Origin: Cryptomeria japonica
Lineage: Eukaryota; Streptophyta; Pinopsida; Cupressales; Cupressaceae
Direction of reading: 5' to 3'
Assembly: GCF_030272615.1 (NCBI RefSeq)
Contig: NC_081409.1
Location: forward strand, 618,435,255-618,499,254
Length of the DNA stretch: 64,000 bases
A program made the translations under genes and the position numbers. Below are positions 33,196 to 45,057 of the stretch, in pieces. The notes beneath the pieces were generated by a model. That model searched no databases. It was not told the origin of the DNA and was given only the letters and a program-made list of their open reading frames with translations. Each line of letters starts with the position of its first letter. Positions within the stretch are counted from its first letter, which is position 1.

Positions 33196-34124
33196 GATAG
33201 GTTTCATGTCACTAATGGAGAAAAAAGAAAATTAGTGAAGGTGGATAATCTCTACCATTCCCCTAAGCTTATTTGTAGGTCGTGGAGGTTTGTGTAGTTT
33301 GCCACCTTCAACTACATTACTCTAGATGGGAGATTCACAAGGGCTTATGGGCATCATTTTGTGTTGCTTAATCACTTCCATCATGGTGACAAGGTCAGTC
33401 TTCCTTACTATCTTTCTTTCCCTATGGATCATACTATTAGAGAAGTGTAGAAAGACTCTCAAAGAGACCATGCCTTCCACGAGGGTTTAAAGGTTTTAGT
33501 TTATAAGCTATTGAAGGGGAAAATTATTGAGAAACTTATTAGTAAAGGCAAAAAAATTAGGGATGATGATACTGAAAGTGAGAATAGTGGGTTCAATCTC
33601 TACTCTGAAAATGAAGGTGAGTTTGAGGATTTCAGCAACAAGGAGAAGACCAAGGGAAAGAGCAAGGGGACTACTGAGGATTCTGACCTTTTGGAATCTG
33701 AGGATGAGTCTTTTGATGATAAATTCATAAAAAGAAAGAAGAGAAAGTGTATGGGTAAGGTAACCCAAAGGACCAAAAAGACTCATAAGGGGATAAACAA
33801 GGTGAAAAGGCAGATTCTTATTTCATCTTATGAGGATACTGAGGTTGAAAAAACCAATAATTAGAAGGGTAAGGAGGAAAATGAAATGCTCGATGGTGAT
33901 CATGGGGAGAACCTAAGTACATAGAGAATGCAGAATGAGGGTCAGAAGAACAACATGGGAAATCAAAATGACTTTCATGGTGACATTGGTAATGACAACA
34001 TAAAGGGTTTTTGTGAGGTCATTAGCAAAATGGTGAAAGAGATTAGCGACTTGAAGACCTACCTCAATGTGATAAAAAATGCAACTATAGGTGAGAAGCC
34101 TCTCTCTAAAAACATAAAAAATTA
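33196..34124 (+). pseudogene. Mobile-element-like ORF with acidic/basic middle, unknown family
   Basis: One frame runs from 33196 to 34124 through TAGs near 33296, 33448, 33862 and 33922 and a final TAA. The N-terminal part is compact: RFHVTNGEKRKLVK, SWRFV, FATFNYITLDGRFTRAYGHH and FVLLNHFHHGDKVSLPYYLS. The middle is rich in Asp/Glu/Lys (RDDDTESENSGF, IKRKKRKCMGK). A coiled coil continues in another frame to about 34349 (VEAIETMVSKILEMEKKVKK). This type of protein is, to my knowledge, repeated in gymnosperm genomes, but I cannot name it. It is not a recognised cellular gene. Confidence 0.45.
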
Positions 34125-34349
34125 ATGGTTGCTATTAACAAGGTTGAAGCAATTGAGACTATGGTTAGTAAAATTCTGGAAATGGAAAAGAAGGTGAAGA
34201 AGATGGAAGAGAACATAGATGCTAAGGGTCTGGATACTAACCTGAACAATCTAGTCAATGGAGTGGATAGGATGGAGCTTACTGTGAAGGGGATGGCTGG
34301 GAAAACTTCTAGATTCTTAAGGCCACTGTTGACCATATTAACATCCTAA

Positions 34350-35105
34350 TTAACAAATTTGAATAGACTAAACACAAGGAGGGTGATAAGGATCAGATGG
34401 AGAAGAAGGGTCATGAAAAAAGAGCAAGGGCCAACACTTGGAAACAGGTTGATATCAAGGAAAAGGAGCTAAAAGAAATAAAAAATTATAGGATCAATAT
34501 GAAGCATATGGTGGTTCATGCTGAAGAACTTATGAGAAACATTTAGTTGTCCTTGTGTTGTCTTTGTGCTTTCCTTTGGCTATCTAGTGTTTCTTCCTTT
34601 GCCTTGTGTTCCCTTTTTGTTTTGGCTAGGAATTGTTCTATGTTTGGGTGATTAGGCACTATTGTTTTCTGCCTCTTTTATGCTTTATCTTTCTCCTGCT
34701 TTGTAACAAGGTTCCGGGTTCCTTTCAAAAACCTATTTTTAATTAATCAAAACACACTTTTTACTTTCATTTCCAATCTCTATTTATATATGTCTTCTAA
34801 GATATGCTTCTTCCAAAAATTCATGTCTGCTCAAATTGGTCACATCACTTCCATTTCTTAAATTGCACCCTATGTGCAAACTAAAGCCTTTATTGTTTTC
34901 TTTCATAAATCGTACCATTTCACTTTTTCTAATTGCTGCTTTTAATAAACAAGACCATTCAAAACTTTATCACTGCTTTGTCTATTTTCTTCAATGTATG
35001 CCCATTCAAAACTAATCATTTTTATATAACAATTTTGATAATGAAATTTCTTATGTGATAATTGTTGTGCCTTCTTTAAAGATAATCATACCTCATTATA
35101 TGGTA
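34350..35105 (+). other. Tail of the preceding ORF and spacer
   Basis: 34350-34560 can be read as more charged helix through several stops. 34560-34750 is T-rich and ends GGTTCCGGGTTCC...AATTAATCAAAA, which could be the 3' end of a LINE-like unit. 34751-35105 shows nothing recognisable, up to the junction with the truncated internal region. Confidence 0.35.
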
Positions 35106-36402
35106 ATTGATGAGGATATCATGGACACCGAGGCACCTGAATAGGAAATGATAGAAGGGAATGCATATGCCAAACTGGTATCTAGTGAGTTAGTTTTGGA
35201 GCAAGTTCAACCCTATCCTTCGGTCACTCAGCCTATTTCAATCGAGGCCCCTCAGGATACTAAACAAGGAACAGAAGGTCACAATTCTATACAAGGAGAA
35301 ACTGCTTCTCAGGCCACCGAAGGACAGACATCCCAAGCCCCTTCTAGTACTGAAAATGTTACAACCGAGACCCCAAGCATAGAAGCACCGATGGACACAA
35401 CAAAGGTTACATCAGAGGTTCAAGAAATTGATAAAAGTGTTGCCTCTACCAAGCAACCTACCGAGGGTCAACAAGCCTCACAAGCCATTGTCTTAGTTCA
35501 ACCAGTGAAAGGTAAAGAAAAGAAGATGAAAAATCATAGTTTCAAATTAGATTTATCAAAACCAATAGTGTTGCCAAATGTAGACATATCTAAACTAAAA
35601 TGGCAAGCACTCGTTGACTTTGGTGAACTATGCAAAGCCAAAGCAGAACAGGAGAAACAAATGGCTATTCAAAAGAAAAATAAAGTACATCAAAAGGTGA
35701 AAGCACTATTAATAGATATGCTACCTGAAGCTACAATGAAAATAGATGAAGCCATCCATATTCAACTGGATGAACTCCTAACTAAAATTGAGACATCTGG
35801 AGTAGACGCATCTGAATATTTGAGCAAGTTGAAGGACAAAGAGATCACTGCTAAAATGATTGAAGAGGTATAGAAAGCTATTGCTATTGGCAAAGTAAAA
35901 CATGTCAAATTTATTGCTGAGTTGTACCCTCAACTCAAGCACATTCTTTATTTATTTCAGAAACTCTATACATTTTCTTTATTCATTAAAGATATCAAAA
36001 ATAAAATAGAAGTGATTGAGAAAGAGATCACTGATCTCTCAAATAAGTTGACCACTGAGCTAAACTCTATTCAGAATTTCTACACCAAGCTACAAAAGCT
36101 CATGGCTCAATAATTGGAACTTAGGAATGAAGAGCACAAGATAAGGATGGACATAATGACTCTTCAGACATTATTCATTCCTCATCTTTCATCCGTCCAA
36201 GAATAGATCAACAAGTCTACCTCCCTATCCACTCAACAAGAGTGAAGCACCTTAGATGGACTAATTACATTGTTAGCTGACATTACAGCTCAAAATTCAC
36301 TCATGGACAGTGTCAAGGATGCCCTCTCTGCCGCTCTCACCGATGCAAGGACAAAGTACAAATCCATTTTTGATCAGTTGCCTCCACCGAATGGTAACTA
36401 AG
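35106..36402 (+). pseudogene. ORF2 C-terminal part, upstream copy of the array
   Basis: It begins abruptly at the junction (IDEDIMDTEAPE). Residues rich in Thr/Ser/Gln/Glu (35148-35510) come first, then a basic motif VKGKEKKMKNHSFKLDLSKP, then a helical domain (KALLIDMLPEATMKIDEAIH, SGVDASEYLSKLKDKE) and a coiled coil to PPPNGN and TAA at 36402. Stops in frame: TAG 35871, TAA 36112, TAG near 36204 and a TGA. The same protein segment is at 48746-50043. Function unknown. Confidence 0.7.
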
Positions 36403-36742
36403 TTTAGATGTTTGTCAAAAAGGGGGAGAATAGTATCAAAGTATACAGGGGGAGTATACCGAGCAAAACAGAGTATTCAAATGCATAGTTAACTTTGACA
36501 GTGAATAGAGCTGTGAACCGAGCAATGACAACTGAGTAGTTAATACAGAACATTGATCACCGAGCATGCAAAATCAGAATTTTGTATATTATATTGATAA
36601 GGGGAGTATATCTGAATATACTATTTTATTGACAAATGTATATAATGTCTTTCTAGTCAAATTTTGTAAGTATATAGATTTTTGAGTTATGACTTTGAAA
36701 GTAGTTTTGTCAAACATCTCAACTAATGTCAAAAGGGGAGAT
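36403..36742 (+). other. Repeated polypurine tracts before the left LTR
   Basis: AAAAAGGGGGAGAATAG at about 36418, CAGGGGGAGTATACC at about 36448, AAGGGGAGTATATC at about 36599, and AAAAGGGGAGAT right before the LTR at 36743. Multiple tracts are typical of Sireviruses. Confidence 0.75.
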
Positions 36743-37947
36743 TGTTACTACTTATTAAGTTGCCATTAGTTTTATGTCCAAAGTCATTCTATATTCTCTA
36801 GTCGGTTACTACTACCAAAACATTCAATCGGTATGCAAAGAGCAGTCGGTTATAAAAGAAAGTAGTCAGAGAGCCCAGTATACACCGAGTTGTCTACCGA
36901 GTAACACTGTATGTCTACTGAACAGCAATAATGATACACCAAGTTGATATACACCGAGTGAAACTTGTTACTAGATTCATTGAACCTAGACAAACATGTG
37001 GAAACATGTTACAAGATCGAGGAATAAAGAATCATTATCACATTGGAAATTGCACTTAAATATTGTGTATGATCTTGAGGTCATCTATCCAATGAAATAT
37101 TTTGTATGGTTATTCATTTGACAAATCATGTTTGTAAGATCAAAGCAATGAACCAAATCACCGACATAAGAGATCCATTTATACAACATGGATTAGGAGC
37201 AGAATATAAAGAGAGATATAGAGGTATGTGTGTATGAGTGTGAAGATAGACATATGTGAAAAGAAAAATCATAAGAAAGCACTGAGTGTTATGACTATTA
37301 CAGAGACACAGAGGTTATCGAGAAGGATTTCAAAGAACAGTCAAGGAATAGAGTAAACATAAGGGTTTACCGAGTTATTCTATGGGTTATCGAGGTATGC
37401 TATAAGAAAGGTAATCTCATTTTGAGCACATAAAATCTGCTATAACATTTCAGATGTAAAGTTGCAAATATTTGTAAAGATTTTATTGTAATATTTTGAA
37501 GTTGTAAGAGAAACCTTTAACAAGGTAAAAGACTCTAACAAAGTCTATAAATTGTAAATCCTTTAACCAGGTGTAGCATTTAGAATAAGTGTGGTAAATT
37601 CCTTTAGCAAGGTAGATCTAAAGATCTTGATACTCCTAACAGGGTAAGCTATCAGAAATAGCTAAACATGTAGCTCTAACTGAGCACTCTTTATTATTGT
37701 AGTAGTGAAGTTGTGGGTGCCATCCCCACCGCAGTTTTTCTCTCTAACCAAGAGTTTCTGCGTAACCAAAATATATGTGTTATGGAGTGAATCATGTATG
37801 ATTGTTATTCATTTGTTTTAGCTTTATGTTATGTTACAACAGTTTTTGGTTTATGCATAACAGTAAAGATATTGTTTAAGAAAGGATTTGAAGTACTAAT
37901 TCACCCCTCCCCTCTCAGTACATTAGCTTTCCATAGTTGGGATAACA
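36743..37947 (+). repeat. LTR shared by two units of the array
   Basis: Starts TGTTACTACTTATT and ends GGGATAACA; followed by A and TTGGTATCAGAGC. 1205 bp, the same length as the partner 50404-51608; about 8% different over the first 215 bases by eye. Contains many ACCGAG words. Confidence 0.9.
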
Positions 37948-37948
37948 A

Positions 37949-37961
37949 TTGGTATCAGAGC
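37949..37961 (+). other. Primer binding site (initiator tRNA-Met)
   Basis: TTGGTATCAGAGC one base after the LTR end. Confidence 0.9.
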
Positions 37962-38009
37962 TTCAATCTTGGAAAAGGGTTTAATAGCCTAAAGAAAAAG
38001 ATCTTATCA

Positions 38010-39362
38010 ATGGAAGGCTGTAAACAATCTTGAAGAATTGTGCATTTGCAAGAAGAGCTAGATCATGCTAATCAAGTGATTGCAGACATGCAAAGACAAA
38101 TGCAAAAATCATTGAAAGTTAGAAGAAGATTGTCTAATGATTTGTAGGACTCTCAGGAGTTAGTGGAACAGATTGAGACATCATCTGAGAACAGTATATC
38201 TGAAGAGACTGAAGAGATGATTGGAGAATTGAAAGAAAAGAACAAAGCACTGACTGATCAGCTAAAAGAAATGAAAAGAGGACAAGAACATTTTAGCACA
38301 CAGATGACTGAAAATCTTGATGCATTGAGGACAGTTGAGGATAAAGTAAGAGATCTAGAAAGATAAAAACAACAGCTTGAAGCATTAGAATCTGAAAAGA
38401 ATGATGAAATCACTAGGATGACTGGAATACAAAGTAATCTGTTAGATCAATTGGGTTATGCACATCATGAAGCAAATCTGAAGGATAATGAGAATCAAGC
38501 ATTGAAACTTGAAATATCAAAGTTGACCGATGAACTTGAAACAGAGAAGAAATCCAAAGAAACATTGAAGAAGAGTTATGAAGCATCAAAGATGTTGGAT
38601 GAGCAACTGAATACAAGAAGACCCAACAAAGATGTAGGACTCAGCTACAAAGGAAAAGACTCTATCGAGAAGGGAATCCACACTACCAAGAGAGGAGAAT
38701 CATCAAAGCAAGCTGGAAATAAGAAGAACATAAAAGGAAAGAAACCTATTTGCAACTACTGTGGAAATCAAGGTCATATTGCCAACTTGTGCCAAATCAG
38801 AAAAGGTAAGCAACCGAATGTCATTAGGTCTAATGGTTATTGTTACAGTTGCAATAAATATGGTCACACATCTAATCAATGTAGGACAAAGTCTGTTAAC
38901 AATTATTAGAAGGAAAAATTCAAAGGGTTTTGTAAAAACTGTAATAGATATGGACATAGTACCGAGAAGTGTTGGTTTAAGAAAAAGAACTATATGTGGT
39001 CTGCACATTGAGCAAATGCTAGAGGTTACCGAACTCACACAGATCCTTACCAATAGTATTTTGCAATACCATGGGATTACAGTACAAGGATATGGTGTGA
39101 ATGTTGTGGAAGATATGGACATATAAGTGCCAACTTCTTTATAGGGTTTAGAATGAACAACCGAAGATCATGGAGAAATCCTGGTATGGCATGTTTTCAT
39201 TGTCACAAAATTGGACACTTAGCTAGAGATTGCAGAGATCAACCTAGAGGAGACACTGAAGAAATAAAAGGCAAACTACAGATGATTTGGAAAAAGAAGG
39301 AAATTGTGTCAAATGAAGAAAGCACCTTACCTACCGAGTTAGGTGCACCTATTCCAAATTAA
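38010..39362 (+). pseudogene. ORF1: coiled coil plus five zinc knuckles
   Basis: A single frame from the ATG at 38010 to the stop at 39360, about 450 codons, with stops at 38031 (TGA), 38145 (TAG), 38364 (TAA), 38907 (TAG), 39009 (TGA) and 39054 (TAG) but no frameshift. The N-terminal 260 residues are coiled coil (EEMIGELKEKNKALTDQLKE). Five CCHC units follow: CNYCGNQGHIANLC, CYSCNKYGHTSNQC, CKNCNRYGHSTEKC, CECCGRYGHISANF (last Cys lost) and CFHCHKIGHLARDC. It probably binds element RNA as a nucleocapsid-like protein. It lacks the UBN2-type gag core seen in the autonomous element at 42547. Confidence 0.8.
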
Positions 39363-39880
39363 TCGGTAAAGGTATGAAGGGACTGCATTCTCTCAAAGGT
39401 TAAATATTAACAGTTCCTATTTTATCATGCACTTAATTCAAAATCTGCATAGCTAAAGATGCATTAGGAAATTTGAAATTTTATCAAGTCTTTTGGAAGC
39501 CTGTCTAGTCGTTAAATACAGGAAGACTGGCTACTCGGTAAAAGCATAAAAAGGAAGTGGTGCCGAGTGCATTTAATGTTTTTTTGACCTAACTGCATGA
39601 AGCTCGATAAGGTATATTGTGTACTTAAAGCTTTTGCGTGGTAATTTCACACTTACCAAGTTTTCAAGAAAGCAGAGCAAAGTGATTCAAAGGTGATCAA
39701 ACCACCTCCCGAGTGAATTTCAAGGTATTTACACATCGATCTCAAGCATTTCTAAGAACTAGTTTACCAATCATATCAGTTGTGAATATTTGTTTTACAT
39801 TTGCTAAGTGGGAAGCATCTGTCATTTGAAAGTCTTCAAACCCTAAGAATCTTTTGTTAAGTGATTATCCAAAATCTGCT
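39363..39880 (+). other. Spacer between ORF1 and ORF2
   Basis: About 520 bases with no long frame. At the same place in the element at 56973 there is a spacer of about 420 bases. It may hold the ORF2 leader. Confidence 0.5.
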
Positions 39881-41463
39881 ATGGCACCTAAGATCTAGAA
39901 GCCCGTTGTTGTTGAGAACATTGAAAAGCCCTCACTAAAATACTCTTTAACTCCCAAAGTAGCATCTAAACTGGATGATAAAACTACATTTTCACTCATT
40001 CCGGATAAGGTTTTACTAGTTGAGGATGTCATATTCTTCACTAAGTGTCATGTTGAGGAACTAGGTCATGTTAAGATCAAGGACACATATGATGAATTGT
40101 GTACCGATGGGAAATTGGATAGAAAGTATGAACACATCAAAATCAAGGGATTGACCGAAGCCCTAACCTATCCCCATGTATTCAAACCCCAGTGGGTAAA
40201 ATTTGTTTTGAGCAGAGTTCATGATGATTTCATGTGGTTAGAAGAGCAACCATTTAAAATCACCAAGGAAATCATTCATTGATCACCGATTACCCTATTT
40301 TTGATCATGCCCGAGCTCAGAAAATGATATCACAAAAGGAATTGATCACTCTAACTGGAGTTGAATCTGATTGCAGAGGATTGAAACTGAACAATGTGAT
40401 AGATGCAGAGCTAAAGTTTTCCATTAGAGTAATAGGTTATTGTTTCTTTCAATCAGCAAGGGAAAATAGTATACCCTATGCAACAGTCGACTTAGCATAT
40501 AAAATTGTGAAGAAAGGAATGAAAATTGATCTTTGTGAAGTATTGCTGAAAAACCTGTTTGAGAATCTAAACACCATAAGGAAGCTGAAGAAGAACAACT
40601 CGGCTAACACACTGAAGTTTGGATGACTGTTAGTATGCATGTTTTTCTATTTTGAGAAATTCTTTCCATCAGTCGGTAATATAGTTTGGGAGCTACACCG
40701 ACCAATCACCCATCAAATCAATGACTTCATCAAACAGCTAGGTGATAATTTTAATGATATTATGGATGATTACTTTAGCAAGTTTCAGGAAAGGATGCAT
40801 AACAGGTACTGGATCCCACCCCAATTAGTACAAAAATACAAGGATGACATATGTTTTGAAGTAGACACCGACTACTGTTATGTTAATGCTATGGAACCAA
40901 GAACCCAATCTTTGCCACCTATGGGTTATGAGATTGATTTTGACATCACACAACAGTAGATAGATGCTTTTCTTACACTACCAAGGCATGCTACCAAGCT
41001 AAGATATGGTACATATGAAGAAGTGAAAGAGAAAGTTAAGATGAGCATTGTAGTACCAAAGGCTACAAGGAAAGCAACAAAAATGATCAAGGCATTAATA
41101 GAGAAATTTGGTGAAGGTTCTTCCTCCACACCTGTCAAGGGCACTATAGTCATCACTAAGGAGGAATCTGAAGCTGAAGAGGCAGCTATTACATTAAGCA
41201 CCGAATTGCCTAAAGGGAAAGTTCTGAAAAGGAAGAAACTAGATACATCAAAGGTATCACCAACTCCTTCAGTCAAGCATCCAAACACAAGATCATCTGC
41301 AACATCACCGAGTCAGAAACCAAAGAATGTTGTCGCACCAAAGGTAACAAAAACTTACAAGAAATCTACTTGGAGACTCATTTTGACTAAAGAGTCCAAT
41401 GACACCAAATCTAAAGATGCAAGCAAATTTTAGATTGTTAAGAGCACAAAGGAAGAAGTACAC
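39881..41463 (+). pseudogene. ORF2 N-terminal part of the array unit (interrupted)
   Basis: Starts at the ATG 39881; TAG at 39896. The globular part has KPQWVKFVLSRVHDDFMWLE and FKITKEIIH, a one-base loss near 40280, then PIFDHARAQKMISQKELITL, NNVIDAELKFSIRVIGYCFF, SARENSIPYATVDLAYKIVK and KIDLCEVLLKNLFENLNTIR. Next come a Tyr-rich region (NRYWIPPQLVQKYKDDICFE) and a Lys/Ser/Thr-rich linker. It breaks at the insertion of the copia element at 41464 and resumes at 48244 in the same frame. Homologous to 59853-61410. Function unknown. Confidence 0.75.
41459..41463. repeat. Target site duplication TACAC (left)
   Basis: Matches TACAT at 48239-48243 with one C/T difference. Confidence 0.8.
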
Positions 41464-42489
41464 TATTGGTATTTCGGTATGGTTTTGTCATTGATGTCAA
41501 CACCTACTAAAACACTAGCACTCACCGACAAGCAAGTAACTATTGCACAGTTACTGGTATATGGTTCACCGGCACTTGGAATGATATGGAAGATACTTGG
41601 CAATGACAAAGACATCATGTGGACACTTTGTTTTGAAGAATTAATCATTAGTATATTCATATTTGCATATTTTCTTTTATCGGCAAATAGGTCTAGGGTT
41701 ACCTAGGGTTACACCGACAGGTTTATCTTTTCCAGATCATTATGGCACGCTATGGAGATGATTTATTATTGTTGTAAATGCTTTAAGCCGACATGTTTAA
41801 TCGATTATTACATCGGATATTATATTATTTGTAAATTTTTGTTATTGTAATATCTTGTAGAGCTGACCTACTAAAATTGGTCTTAGGTTATGGTATAAAT
41901 GTAAGATCTTATTTGTAAGATCGAATGTGGAATGCGAAAAAGAATCGTGAGAAGGTATATGCGAGATTAAGTAGAGCTATACACGAAGACATCATTTGAA
42001 GGTGAAGCTAGGTTTTTGTGGAAGCATATCAGCATTACACCAGTACTGAATCCAGCATATGAAGATGCTATTTTGTGTAGTACATTCTTATTGGATTTAA
42101 CCATCCAACCATAGTTAGTGTGACTCCCATTCTGTGATTGAGCAGTGAGCTCTAGGCTATTGGCCTTTCTGCATGTGCAGACCCCATTTATGTACACTTA
42201 CTATCTGCAGTAGTATCATCTGATTGTGGGTAAGGTTTCCCACTGTGGTTTTTCCCCTTACAGGGTTTCCACGTACAAATATTGGTGTTATGTGTTGTGG
42301 ATGACCTTGTGTTTAAGTTTCATGTATTAATCTTTACCAGTATAGCAATTAACTATTAACACTATCTACTAGCATACTTAACTGGTTTACCAGTATTAAA
42401 CATTAAGTTGGTTAAGTTGTTTTTTGTTTGAATTTATCTAACAACTGATTCACCCACCCCCCCCTCTTAGTTGTCTCTGGGACCTAACA
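41464..42489 (+). repeat. 5' LTR of the copia element
   Basis: 1026 bp; starts TATTGGTATTTCGG (TG decayed to TA) and ends GACCTAACA. A conserved GTGGTTTTTCCCC...GGGTTTCCACGT block lies at 42245-42275, with a C run before the 3' end. Confidence 0.9.
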
Positions 42490-42503
42490 ATTGGTATTAG
42501 AGC
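42490..42503 (+). other. Primer binding site (initiator tRNA-Met, one change)
   Basis: ATTGGTATTAGAGC; CAGAGC has become TAGAGC. Confidence 0.85.
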
Positions 42504-42546
42504 TTAGTCCTCTTTTTCTAGAAGTTTAACAACTTGAGGAGATCCA

Positions 42547-43645
42547 ATGACCACTAATTATTTCAGGAAGGGCAGTCCTAAACTTGGTGGAACCAACTAT
42601 GGGATATGGAAGATCAGAATGGAGACACATCTGAATTGCATTGGTAAAGACATCTGAGAAGTTACAAAGAATGGTTATACTACTATTGTAGCTGGTCAGA
42701 CCGCTCCAACTACCTTAGCTAAAGATGAGGAGAATGATTGCAAAGCAAGAGAAGCACTTTTGAGTGCTTTATCAGATCAACAAATCATGGGATTATCAGA
42801 TAGGTCTACCGCTAAAGCTATTTGGGATCATTTGGAAACACTGAATGAAGGAGATTCCACAGTCAAGATTGCAAAACTTGAAAGCTTCCAAGTCAGGCAT
42901 GAACATCTGAAAATGGAAGAAGATGAAAGGATTTCTTCTTTTATGGAAAGAGGAAATGAAATTGTTTTGGGTATTAAATGTTGTGGAGGAACCTTGAGTG
43001 AGGATGAAATTGTTTCAAAAATCTTAAGAGGATTGCCACCGGCATATAAAATGAAGGGTACTGCTATAAATGAGTTGAGAACAATGCCTAATACATCAGT
43101 AACTAGGGATACATTGATTGGAAAACTTTTAGCTTTTGAAATTGAGGAATTTGGTCATGTTGCTACTATAAAGACAGATTTGGCCTTTAAGGCATCAACA
43201 TCATCTGCTCCATCATTTGACAAATCAGATTGGAAAGCCTTTTATGCAAGAGAACTTGAAGAAACTAGGAAGGAGAATGAAGAACTTGAAGCACTATTTG
43301 CAAGGAAAATGCCTAAAGGTCCAGTTGGAAGTAAGTATGAAGGTAAAGCACCCTTTAAATGTTTTAATTGCAATAAGATTGGTCATATGGCTTCAAGATG
43401 CCCTGATAGACATGCTAGACTAAGAGAAGAAGCTAGAAGAACATACAAACCTAATCCTGAATATCAGAGATACAAATTTAAGAAGAATAAAGACAAATCT
43501 TGTTACATTGTTGATGAAGGTGTGACTGATGAATCTGATGAGGATCCAGCAGACAATGGATGGGTTTTTGCTGCTATAATAGAAGATCAACTAGCACCTA
43601 CTGCTCAACCGGTAGAACAAGCCCTAACAGCTAAAGTTGAAGTAA
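42547..43645 (+). pseudogene. gag: gag of the copia element
   Basis: The ATG at 42547 starts FRKGSPKLGGTNYGIWKIRM, the typical copia gag N-terminus. A TGA at 42657 replaces a Trp (IGKDIWEVT). The capsid region (SDRSTAKAIWDHLETLNEG, KIAKLESFQVRHEHLKMEED, SKILRGLPPAYK) is a UBN2-like gag. One zinc knuckle, CFNCNKIGHMASRC, lies near 43358-43400. It is in frame with protease downstream. Confidence 0.88.
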
Positions 43646-43917
43646 AGGATGAATGGATCATTGACTCAGGATGCTCACATCATATGACAGGAGACAAAAG
43701 TAAATTCTTGAACTTTCAAGAATATAATGGAGGTTTAGTAAGATTTGGAGATGACAAAGCCTGTTCAATCAAAGGTAAGGGTACAATATCTCTTGATGGT
43801 AAGCATAACACTGATAATGTCTACTATGTTGAAGGATTAAAGCATAATCTTTAAAGTGTTGGTCAATTAGTTGAGAAAGGATTTTAGTTACAATTTAAAA
43901 ATGGAAAATGCAAAATC
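43646..43917 (+). pseudogene. pol: Protease of the copia element
   Basis: EWIIDSGCSHHMTGD carries the DSG active site; VRFGDDKACSIKGKGTI and VYYVEGLKHNL follow. A TAA at 43852 and a TAG at 43885 break the frame in the LxSVGQL and GF(stop)L region. It would process Gag-Pol. Confidence 0.88.
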
Positions 43918-44970
43918 ATGAATAGAATTGGTTTAGAAATTGCAATCGGTAATCAAACTAGAGGTAATATCTTTTATTTGAATAACAGTGAAAAGGCATG
44001 CTTGATTGCACATATAGATGAAAGTTGGTTATGGCATAAAAGACTGTGTCATGTAAACTTTGATTGCATGGTAAATATTAGTACTTCTAAGGCAGTTAGA
44101 GATCTACCTAAAATTGTGAAACCTCATAATACAATATGTAAGGAATGTCAATTTGGAAAACAAGTTAGAGCGAGTTTCAAAAGTATTCCATAAAAATCCA
44201 ATTATGCTCTTGATTTGACTCACACTGATTTATGTGGTCCAACTAGAACTAAAAGCTTACAAGGTGATAGATATTTCATGCTAATTATTGATGATTGTTC
44301 TAGAATGTGTTGGGTTACTTTTCTCAAAGAAAAATTAGAAGCACTTGGAAAGTTCAAACTATTCAAAGCAATGGTTGAAAATGAAACTAGTAAGAAAATC
44401 AAATGTTTAAGATCAGATCAAGGAGGAGAATTCACATCTAAGGACTTTAATACATTCTGTGAAGTGAATGGAATCAAAAGACAACTATTAGCACCTTGGA
44501 CACCATAGCAAAATGGAGTTGTTAAAAGGAAAAATAGAACTATCTTGGATGCAGCAAGAAGTATGTTATTTGAAGCAAATTTACCACATGTATATTGGAG
44601 AGAAGCAGTCAGCACAACAGTCTATACATACAACAAAGTTCACATCAAAGGTGAAACCAGTAAGACCCCTCATGAACTATGGTTTGGTAATACTCCTACT
44701 CTTAAGCATTTTAGAATTTTTGGAAGTAAATGTTATATTAGAAGAGATGAGTATATTGGTAAATTTGATCCTAGAAGTGATGAAGGAATATTTCTTGGTT
44801 ATTCATCTAAGAGCAAGGCATATAGATGTTTTAATAAGAGATTGCAGAAAATTGTTGAGAGTGCAAATGTAAAAATTGATGACCAATTCAGAGGAACTTC
44901 AAGGTATATAGACTCTGAATAGGCAATAGAAATTATGACAAATGAGCCTACACTAAATCCACCGGTATAG
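43918..44970 (+). pseudogene. pol: Integrase of the copia element (catalytic Glu lost)
   Basis: The pre-integrase zinc region is WLWHKRLCHVNFD...CKECQFGKQ. The core has LTHTDLCGPT (Asp), CLRSDQGGEFTSK (Asp), and QNGVVKRKNRT where the family has ERKNRT, so the catalytic Glu is Lys (44524-44526). Stops: TAA 44191, TAG 44506 (in PQQNG), TAG 44920 and TAG 44968. The C-terminal part has TPHELWFGNTPTLKHFRIFG and DEGIFLGYSSKSKAYR. Confidence 0.9.
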
Positions 44971-45057
44971 AATGAAGATCCAGTTACCCCGATACCATCA
45001 GAGGATTCCATAGTAATTGAAGAACAACAACAAACTAAGACACCCTGGTATGTAAAA

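Noticed and set aside
38703-39362. Cellular zinc-knuckle (CNBP-like) gene
   Set aside because: It lies between an initiator-Met primer site and ORF2 inside an LTR pair, and a related ORF1 exists in another element.
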